A stretch of DNA of 12,842 nucleotides from assembly GCA_011051855.1 (NCBI GenBank), contig DRKG01000198.1, positions 1-12,842 of the forward strand, given 5' to 3'. The position numbers and the translations under genes were made by a program. Below are positions 7,139 to 12,842 of the stretch, piece after piece. The stretch is from a bacterium (GTDB lineage Bacteria > Planctomycetota > UBA1135 > UBA2386). Every line of letters starts with the position of its first letter. The stretch's first letter is position 1. A model generated the notes under the pieces. It ran no database searches and was not told the origin of the DNA. It was given only the letters and a program-made list of their open reading frames with translations.

Positions 7139-8377
7139 CTATGGCAGCGGATGGGCCTCGCAGAGTTCCCGCACGGTCGCGCGGTAGTTCTCGGGATTCT
7201 CGCCGCGCACCAGTGCGACGATGATGTCGGCGATCTGGTCGATTTCGGCCGTGCCGAAACCGCGCGTGGTGACCGCCGGAGTGCCGAGGCGCAGGCCGGA
7301 AGTCACCATCGGGGGGCGCGGATCGTTCGGCACCGCGTTCTTGTTCACGGCGAGGCCGGCGGCGAGTGCGCGTTCCTCCACCTCGGCGCCGGTGCAGTCG
7401 GTGCTGCGCAGGTCGACCAGCACGATGTGGTTGTCGGTACCGCCCGACACGATCTGCAACCCGGCGGTCGCCAGGCGGTCGGCCAGGTGCACGGCGTTCT
7501 CCTTGACTCGACGCTGGTAGTCGCGGAACTCCGGCTGCAGGGCCTCGCCGAGTGCGACCGCTTTGCCCGCGATCTGCTGGACCAGCGGACCGCCCTGGGA
7601 ACCGGGGAACACCGACGAGTTGATCTTCTTGGCGATGTCGGCCTTGGCCAGGATCATGCCGCCGCGCGGGCCGCGCAGGGTCTTGTGGGTGGTCATCGTG
7701 ACGACGTCGGCGATGCCCACCGGGCTCGGCACGACGCCGGCGGCGACCAGGCCGGCCGGGTGCGCGATGTCCGCCAGCAGGAACGCCTCCGATTCGCGCG
7801 CGATGTCGGCGAACGCCTGGTAGTCGAGGTTGCGCGCGTAGGAGCTGCCGCCGGCGATCAGCACGTGCGGCCGGTGTTCGCGCACCAGTTCGCGCACCTG
7901 GTCGAGATCGACCCGGCCGTTGTCATCGACGCCGTATTGCTTCGCGTCGAACAGCATGCCGGTGTGGCTGCGTGGATGGCCGTGGCTGAGGTGCCCCCCG
8001 TCCTTCAGCGCCATGCCGACGATGCGGCCGTTTGGGCCGGCGAGCGCCAGCAACGCTTCGACGTTGGCGCTGGTCCCGGAGTGAGGCTGCACGTTGGCAC
8101 TCTCTGCGCCGAACAGCTCCATCGCACGGGCGCGTGCGAGTTCCTCGATCCCGTCGGCCACCTCGCAGCCGCCGTAGTAGCGTTTCGATGGATAGCCTTC
8201 GGCGTATTTGTCGGTAAGGCGACTGCTGCCGGTGGCACGCACGGCGGCGGAGCAGTGGTTCTCGGAGGCGATCAACGTCAGCGTGGTGTGCTGGCGGTTG
8301 TCTTCACGTTGCAGCCACGATGCGACCTCGGGGTCCTGGTCGCGCAGTTGGTCCGGTTGCGGTTCGACGGAGTTCAC
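7139..8377 (-). CDS. glyA: Serine hydroxymethyltransferase
   Basis: This 412-residue cytoplasmic PLP enzyme interconverts serine and glycine, passing the one-carbon unit to tetrahydrofolate. It has the family's usual length and motifs: L-I-A-S-E-N near residue 35-40, K-Y-A-E-G-Y-P near 57-63, Y-Y-G-G-C near 67-71, N-V-Q-P-H-S-G near 95-101, the cofactor site A-D-I-A-H-P-A-G-L (D203, H206), and T-T-H-K232-T-L-R-G-P-R-G-G with Lys232 as the Schiff-base lysine. The start is GTG at 8375-8377. An in-frame TAA at 8387-8389, four codons upstream, and no inner Met before residue 86 leave little choice. There is no good SD. Stop is TAG at 7139-7141. It is divergent from speA and is the first gene of the minus-strand run. 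I see no glycine-riboswitch-like leader in the short upstream region. Confidence 0.98.
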   Translation of the reverse strand: MNSVEPQPDQLRDQDPEVASWLQREDNRQHTTLTLIASENHCSAAVRATGSSRLTDKYAEGYPSKRYYGGCEVADGIEELARARAMELFGAESANVQPHSGTSANVEALLALAGPNGRIVGMALKDGGHLSHGHPRSHTGMLFDAKQYGVDDNGRVDLDQVRELVREHRPHVLIAGGSSYARNLDYQAFADIARESEAFLLADIAHPAGLVAAGVVPSPVGIADVVTMTTHKTLRGPRGGMILAKADIAKKINSSVFPGSQGGPLVQQIAGKAVALGEALQPEFRDYQRRVKENAVHLADRLATAGLQIVSGGTDNHIVLVDLRSTDCTGAEVEERALAAGLAVNKNAVPNDPRPPMVTSGLRLGTPAVTTRGFGTAEIDQIADIIVALVRGENPENYRATVRELCEAHPLP

Positions 8378-8579
8378 GGCACCAACTTACGCCGGCCGCC
8401 AGTTCGCGGCCAGAGTAGTCCGTGGCCGGTGTCGCGGCGGCCAGCCCGAAAAATGCCGATGCGATCTGCCGGCGAAGGGGGCCGTGGTGTTCAATCGGCC
8501 ACGGCGCGAAGCGCGAGCAGGGTGGACCACGGTGGCGTGGTGGCCCGTGATCGGCAGCGCCACCTGGAGCACCACCGAA
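8378..8579. promoter_or_regulatory. Divergent glyA/speA intergenic region with inverted repeats
   Basis: These 202 bases separate the two divergent starts and should hold both promoters. A 7-bp inverted repeat, GCCGTGG (8481-8487) with CCACGGC (8499-8505), has an 11-base loop. A second, ACCACG (8526-8531) with CGTGGT (8536-8541), has a 4-base loop. Both arms share the core CCACG. A run GAAAAAT near 8448-8455 is the only AT-rich patch. I find no convincing -35/-10 pair on either strand. The frame of speA is open across this region, but its composition and the lack of family similarity argue against coding. Confidence 0.4.
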
Positions 8580-10592
8580 TTGAGCACACGGCACAACGAT
8601 CAGCGCGCCTGGGGTCTGCGCGCCTGGACGACGCGCGACAGCGCAGAACTCTACCAGCTCGCCGCCTGGGGAGGTGACACCTACGCGGTCGACGATCGCG
8701 GCCACCTGATCGTGCAACCGCATGGTCAGGACGGGCCGCGCTTTTCGTTGCCCGAACTGGTCGAGGATCTGCGCAGTCGTGGCATCGAGTTGCCGGTGCT
8801 GTTGCGAGTCTCGGACATCCTCGAGTCGCGCGTGAAGACGCTTGCGGGCACCTTTGCGCATGCGATCGCCGACAGCGGGTTCACCGGTGGATACCGACCG
8901 GTGTTTCCGATCAAGGTCAACCAGCAACGCGACGTGGTCGAGGAACTGGTCGAGTTCGGCCGCGATCACGGACTCGGGCTCGAAGCGGGCAGCAAGCCGG
9001 AGCTCTTGATCGTGCTGGCGCACATGAACACGCCCGGTGGGTTGATCATCTGCAACGGCTACAAGGACGTCAGCTACATCGAGACCGCGATGCTGTCGCA
9101 GAGGATCGGGCAGCACCCGATCCTGGTGATCGACCGCTTCGACGAACTCGAGACCGTGCTCGCGGTCAGTGAGCGCTTCCAGTTGCGGCCGCATATCGGC
9201 GTGCGCGCGAAGCTCGCCAGCCGCGGCGCTGGCAAGTGGCAGGAGTCGGGCGGCGAGAAGTCGAAGTTCGGCTTGACCGCAGCCGAGATCCTCGGCGTCG
9301 TCGAGCGGCTGCGCGAAAAGGGCATGCTCGATTGTCTGGAGCTGTTGCACTTTCACATCGGCAGCCAGATCACCGCGATCCGTGCGATCAAGGACGCACT
9401 GAAGGAGGCGACGCGCTTCTACACCGAGATCCACGCGCTCGGCGCCGGGCTCAAGTACATCGACGTCGGCGGCGGTCTGGCGGTCGACTACGACGGCTCG
9501 CAGACGAACTTTCACAGCTCGGCGAACTACTCGCTGCAGGAATACGCCAATGACGTGGTGTTCGCCGTACAGCAGGCTTGCGACGAGAAGGGCGTGCCGC
9601 ATCCGGACATCATCAGCGAGTCCGGCCGTGCGCTGACCGCGCACCACGCGATCCTGGTATTCGACGTGCTCGGGCAAGCCACGCCCGACACCAGCGTGCC
9701 GGCGGGTGCGGCCGAGCACGACAGCCCGGCGATCGGCAACATGCTGCAGATCCTGAAGGACCTGTCGCTGAAGAACTTCCAGGAGAGCTACCACGACGCG
9801 CTGCAGCAGAAAGAAGAGGCGATGAGCCTGTTCCGGCTCGGCTACCTCGATCTGCGTGGGCGCGCGCTCGTCGAGAACCTGTTCTGGGCGATCTGCGAGC
9901 GGTTGCGGCAGATCGTGCGTTCGCTCGACTACGTGCCGGAGGAACTCGAAGGGCTCGAGCGCGCGCTCGCCGACACCTACTACTGCAACTTTTCGGTGTT
10001 CCAGTCGGCACCCGACCACTGGGCGGTCAAGCAACTGTTCCCGACGATGCCGATTCACCGGCTGAACGAACGCCCCGCGCGCCGGGCGGTCCTGGTCGAC
10101 CTGACTTGCGACAGCGACGGCAAGGTAGACAAGTTCATCGACCTGCGCGACGTCAAGGACGTGCTCGAGGTGCACGACATCCAGCCCGGCAAGCCGTACT
10201 ACATCGCCATGTTCCTGGTCGGGGCCTACCAGGAGATCCTCGGCGACCTGCACAACCTGTTCGGTGACACCAATGCCATCCACGTGTCGATGGACGTAGA
10301 CCACGGCTATCGCATCGAGCGGGTGATCGAGGGCGATTCGGTGGCCGAGGTGCTCGGTTACGTGCAGTACGACAAGCAGGAACTCATCCGGGGCATGCGG
10401 CGGCGGATCGAGCAGTCGGTGCGCGCCGGCAGCGTCAACATGAAGGAGTCGGCGCTGCTGATGCGGCGCTACGAGGAAGGGCTGGCGGCCTACACCTACT
10501 TGGTCGATGACGATGCCGAGCTCGGAGGCGGTTCGGTCGATCCAGCGGGGGATGCCGCCGGGCGCGTGGTCGACCGGTTGCCGGCTCCTTGA
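8580..10592 (+). CDS. speA: Biosynthetic arginine decarboxylase
   Basis: This enzyme converts arginine to agmatine and CO2, the entry to putrescine and spermidine synthesis by the agmatine route. It is a fold-type III PLP enzyme of the SpeA family. The family start is recognised at W-T-T-R-D-S-A-E-L-Y. Motifs: Y-R-P-V-F-P-I-K112-V-N-Q with the PLP lysine; S-R-G-A-G-K-W then K-S-K-F-G-L; H257-F-H-I-G-S-Q; V-G-G-G-L-A-V-D-Y (297-299 glycines); S-E-S-G-R-A-L-T-A-H-H; and C510-D-S-D-G-K near the substrate site. The frame is open back to an ATG at 8208, inside glyA on the other strand, but the first 124 residues of that version are not SpeA-like. I choose TTG at 8580 (M-S-T-R-H), with GGAG at 8566-8569 ten bases upstream. 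That gives 670 residues, close to the E. coli length of about 658. A GTG at 8547 is the alternative. The last 20 residues are Gly/Asp-rich and poorly conserved. The enzyme itself is certain; the start is not. Confidence 0.95.
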   Translation: MSTRHNDQRAWGLRAWTTRDSAELYQLAAWGGDTYAVDDRGHLIVQPHGQDGPRFSLPELVEDLRSRGIELPVLLRVSDILESRVKTLAGTFAHAIADSGFTGGYRPVFPIKVNQQRDVVEELVEFGRDHGLGLEAGSKPELLIVLAHMNTPGGLIICNGYKDVSYIETAMLSQRIGQHPILVIDRFDELETVLAVSERFQLRPHIGVRAKLASRGAGKWQESGGEKSKFGLTAAEILGVVERLREKGMLDCLELLHFHIGSQITAIRAIKDALKEATRFYTEIHALGAGLKYIDVGGGLAVDYDGSQTNFHSSANYSLQEYANDVVFAVQQACDEKGVPHPDIISESGRALTAHHAILVFDVLGQATPDTSVPAGAAEHDSPAIGNMLQILKDLSLKNFQESYHDALQQKEEAMSLFRLGYLDLRGRALVENLFWAICERLRQIVRSLDYVPEELEGLERALADTYYCNFSVFQSAPDHWAVKQLFPTMPIHRLNERPARRAVLVDLTCDSDGKVDKFIDLRDVKDVLEVHDIQPGKPYYIAMFLVGAYQEILGDLHNLFGDTNAIHVSMDVDHGYRIERVIEGDSVAEVLGYVQYDKQELIRGMRRRIEQSVRAGSVNMKESALLMRRYEEGLAAYTYLVDDDAELGGGSVDPAGDAAGRVVDRLPAP

Positions 10593-10600
10593 TTCCATGA

Positions 10601-10621
10601 CGCGGCGGTTCTCCGGCCGCG
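10601..10621 (+). terminator. GC-rich hairpin after speA, possible terminator
   Basis: Eight bases after the speA stop, CGCGGCGG (10601-10608) pairs with CCG-G-CCGCG (10613-10621), giving 8 bp with one bulged G and a TTCT loop. No T-run follows, so intrinsic termination is doubtful. A TATGGT at 10623-10628 directly after it could be a -10 box for the NYN gene, but no -35 partner is visible. Confidence 0.3.
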
Positions 10622-10674
10622 CTATGGTGTAGCCGACTCTTCCTTCCGCCAGAAATGTCACCGCCTGAACTGTC

Positions 10675-11661
10675 ATGCACGCAGCCGTCTTCGTCGATTT
10701 CGAGAATCTGTTCCTGTCCCTCAAGAATCGTGAGGAGCTCAGCGGTCTGCGCATCCGGGAGCTGTCGCTCGGCATCCTCGAGCAACTGAAGGAGCGTCTG
10801 CACAAGGACAAGGCGCCGATGGTGCTGGGGCGTTCGTATGCGGCGTTCGACACCTACCCCGGCATGGAGGTCGCCCACGACCTCGCGCTGATGGGTTTCG
10901 ACCCGCAGTACGTGTTGGTCGGCCACGCGGGCAAGAACTCGGCCGACGTGCAGCTCGCCTGCGACGTCTGCCGCGTGCTCTACCGCCGGCCCGATATCGA
11001 TGCGCTGGTGATCGTCTCTGGTGACCGCGTCTTCATCCCGATCGCGCGTCAGGTGCTCGAAGAGAACCGCGAGCTGCGCGTGGTTGCGATTCCGGACAGC
11101 ACTTCGGGCGACCTGCGCATGCGCGTCGGCGCGGAGCGGTTCTGGAATGCGCTCGATCTGATCGATGTCGACGCACATGAACCGCGGCCGGCGGCAGCGT
11201 CGGGCGCGGGAGCCGAGGCCGCGAATGGCAAGAGTGGCCGCACGGCGGCGAACGCCGACCAGGATGAGGCCGCCGAAGCGGGCTCGGATGCCCACAAGGC
11301 CGCGATCGTAGGCCACATCCCGGTCACCTGGCGCACCGACGAGCTGCCGCAGGACGCGCACATCGGCGAGCGGTTGCACCAGTGCGTCGAGTTGATTCTG
11401 CGTGCGCAGGCGCGGCACGGCAGCTCGGAGGTGTGGCTGTCGCCGTTCCTGAAGGGCCCGATGAGTCAGCACTTCAGCGGCTTGGTCCACCCCGAACGCC
11501 GTGCGTTGATCAACGAGTTGCGCCACCGAGGCGTGATCCGGATCGAGGAACGCGAAAACCAGTACGCGGACCACCCGTACTCGGTGATCGTACTCGACCA
11601 GTCCCATCCGATGGTGGCGACGGTCGCCCAGCGCACGAAGAAGCGCGACGACGCCAATTGA
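10675..11661 (+). CDS. NYN-domain putative RNase with C-terminal winged-helix-like domain
   Basis: This 328-residue protein appears cytoplasmic. Residues 1-165 are an NYN (LabA/DUF88, PIN-like) domain, a family of metal-dependent RNases. It opens with A-V-F-V-D8-F-E-N11-L, followed by K-N-S-A-D91-V-x-L-A-x-D97 and V-S-G-D117-R-V-F. Acidic residues 8, 91, 97 and 117 can make the metal site. In many relatives the last motif is S-G-D-x-D-F; here the second Asp is Val119. Residues about 168-208 are an Ala/Gly/Asp-rich flexible linker. Residues about 230-310 are a compact basic helix-and-strand domain that could be a winged helix, perhaps of the OST-HTH/LOTUS type often fused to NYN; this is uncertain. 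The ATG at 10675 places the conserved strand at the very start, as is usual for the family. There is no clear SD. The next gene starts 8 bases after its TGA, so the two are likely co-transcribed. Confidence 0.88.
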   Translation: MHAAVFVDFENLFLSLKNREELSGLRIRELSLGILEQLKERLHKDKAPMVLGRSYAAFDTYPGMEVAHDLALMGFDPQYVLVGHAGKNSADVQLACDVCRVLYRRPDIDALVIVSGDRVFIPIARQVLEENRELRVVAIPDSTSGDLRMRVGAERFWNALDLIDVDAHEPRPAAASGAGAEAANGKSGRTAANADQDEAAEAGSDAHKAAIVGHIPVTWRTDELPQDAHIGERLHQCVELILRAQARHGSSEVWLSPFLKGPMSQHFSGLVHPERRALINELRHRGVIRIEERENQYADHPYSVIVLDQSHPMVATVAQRTKKRDDAN

Positions 11662-11669
11662 GACCCCGT

Positions 11670-12842
11670 ATGACCCGCCTATCGCTCTTCGTGATTTTCG
11701 TCGGTGCCACCGCTGCGCTGGCCGACGCACAGACCTTCCAGGACCTGGTCGACACCCGCAACGCGGCGCAGCCTTACTCGTCGATCTTCCTGGTTGAAGC
11801 CGGTGCGATCGGCACCACTACCGAGGGCGTGGGCGCCAACAACAAGGCGCGCGGCCTCGAGGACGACTTCAGTTGGGACGGGCGCGTCTACTACCGCGAC
11901 GAGAACTTCGGCACTCGCCGAGGCACGCTCGAAGCCTACGCCGGCCGTGATGGTCTGTTCGCCGGCTTCACCGACGGCAATCTGGTCGGCGACGACACCG
12001 TCACGCGTTTCGAGGTGCACGCGCGGCCGTGGATGTTCTATCGCGACGGGTTCTACCGCGCCAACGAGCTACGCCAGGGTGGGTTCTTCGAGGGCTCGGA
12101 CTACGAAACCTATCTCGGCTTCGGCCGTGGAGCCGACGACGGCCTGTTCATCGAGTTCGGTCCGTACTACCGCAAGCTCAAGTTCCAGCGGTCCGATCTG
12201 ACCTCGGTCACCTACACCATCCCCGACGACTACGACGCCTACGGCGTGCGCATGTACGTCGAGCAGCGCATGGTGCAGATGGATCGCCGTCGCGGTCTGC
12301 CGCAGCAGGGGTTCGTGTTGACGATCATCGGCGAGCGCGAGTGGAACGACAGCTCGACTGCGTTCGGCACGCCGTTGAGCATGACGTCGCTGCCCTCGGC
12401 GGTGTGGCGCGCACGCGCGCGGCTCGAATGGTACATCCCGGGATCCGACGCGATGACGTGGGAGGTGTTCGGCTCCGGTGGTTGGCAGGACGAGACCGAC
12501 CGCGTCGTCAGCATCGAAGGCCAGCGACCGCTCGGCCACCAGTGGGCCGACGTGCAGTTGCGTTTGCGCACGCACCTCGGCGAATCGTTCGTGGTCACGC
12601 CGTTCGCGCATGTGCAGTATTCGGTGGTGCCGACCGAAGACGGATTCAGCACCAGCAGCGACCTGTTCTTCGGCGTCGGCGTCGAGAGCTACCTGCACCT
12701 GAGTCAGAACCTGTCGATGCACGGCTGGTACTCGTTCCTCGACAATGAGAACCGCCCGTCGATCCGCATCGACCAGGACGTGCGCGGTGAGCACATGTTC
12801 TACCTCGGCATGGTGCTGCGCTTCGGCGCGACGCGGCGCTGA
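11670..12842 (+). CDS. Probable outer-membrane beta-barrel protein
   Basis: This 390-residue exported protein is not recognised by name. A signal peptide is clear: M-T-R-L-S-L-F-V-I-F-V-G, then A-L-A-D-A before Q21. The rest is rich in alternating aromatic/hydrophobic and polar residues typical of amphipathic beta strands, for example T-Y-L-G-F-G-R, L-F-I-E-F-G-P-Y-Y-R-K-L-K-F, V-Q-L-R-L-R-T and F-F-G-V-G-V-E-S-Y-L. It ends in M-F-Y-L-G-M-V-L-R-F followed by G-A-T-R-R, so a barrel-closing aromatic strand lies five residues before the C-terminus. This suggests a porin-like or surface barrel of about 12-18 strands; the count is a guess. No cysteines are visible. The frame is open further upstream inside the NYN gene (to 11382), but the signal peptide fixes the ATG at 11670, 8 bases after the NYN stop. 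The TGA stop is the last codon of the window, so any downstream partner is unseen. Confidence 0.85.
   Translation: MTRLSLFVIFVGATAALADAQTFQDLVDTRNAAQPYSSIFLVEAGAIGTTTEGVGANNKARGLEDDFSWDGRVYYRDENFGTRRGTLEAYAGRDGLFAGFTDGNLVGDDTVTRFEVHARPWMFYRDGFYRANELRQGGFFEGSDYETYLGFGRGADDGLFIEFGPYYRKLKFQRSDLTSVTYTIPDDYDAYGVRMYVEQRMVQMDRRRGLPQQGFVLTIIGEREWNDSSTAFGTPLSMTSLPSAVWRARARLEWYIPGSDAMTWEVFGSGGWQDETDRVVSIEGQRPLGHQWADVQLRLRTHLGESFVVTPFAHVQYSVVPTEDGFSTSSDLFFGVGVESYLHLSQNLSMHGWYSFLDNENRPSIRIDQDVRGEHMFYLGMVLRFGATRR

Noticed and set aside
8440..8475. Possible terminator on the minus strand (GCCG...CGGC then ATTTTT)
   Set aside because: Only a 4-bp stem, and it lies between two divergent starts where no minus-strand transcript should end.
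8208..8579. Upstream extension of speA to the ATG at 8208
   Set aside because: It runs inside glyA on the opposite strand and has no SpeA-like sequence.
8304..10853. An 849-codon minus-strand open frame opposite speA
   Set aside because: It mirrors the codon structure of speA and has no domain I recognise; speA is unmistakable on the plus strand. Long antisense frames are expected at this GC content.
11382..11669. Upstream extension of the barrel protein inside the NYN gene
   Set aside because: The signal peptide starting at 11670 marks the true N-terminus.

Overview
This is a GC-rich, gene-dense bacterial window. Its protein style suggests a free-living Planctomycetota bacterium, with many secreted thioredoxin-like, TPR and lipoprotein-type proteins and a histidine kinase of a type I associate with that phylum. 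This placement is an inference from family resemblance, not a phylogeny. There are no mobile elements, tRNA or rRNA genes, CRISPR arrays or long non-coding stretches.

Layout: (1) Bases 3-1640, plus strand: a sensor histidine kinase whose 5' end lies outside the window. (2) Bases 1692-2588, plus strand: a secreted two-domain thioredoxin-like protein. Its reading frame is interrupted by one in-frame TGA at 2208-2210, exactly where the first cysteine of a W-C-G-W-C-K motif belongs. A hairpin resembling a bacterial SECIS element follows directly. I read this as one selenoprotein gene (W-U-G-W-C-K), not two short genes or a pseudogene. (3) Bases 8377-2608, minus strand, in order of transcription: glyA (serine hydroxymethyltransferase); a 675-residue protein with a CxxC-less thioredoxin-like domain and helical repeats; pepE (Asp-X dipeptidase); and an M28 metallopeptidase lipoprotein. 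(4) Bases 8580-10592, plus strand: speA (biosynthetic arginine decarboxylase), divergent from glyA and probably starting at TTG. (5) Bases 10675-12842, plus strand: an NYN-domain putative RNase followed 8 bases later by a probable outer-membrane beta-barrel protein, whose stop codon is the last codon of the window.

How the genes relate: the minus-strand run joins peptide breakdown (M28 peptidase, PepE) with serine/glycine and one-carbon metabolism, and speA opens polyamine synthesis from arginine. The two thioredoxin-like proteins, the selenoprotein and the 675-residue protein, each carry a domain in which the CxxC is replaced by a D-G containing segment. The selenoprotein adds a second, active-looking Sec domain. 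The most valuable observation is the UGA-encoded selenocysteine, which a standard gene caller would miss.
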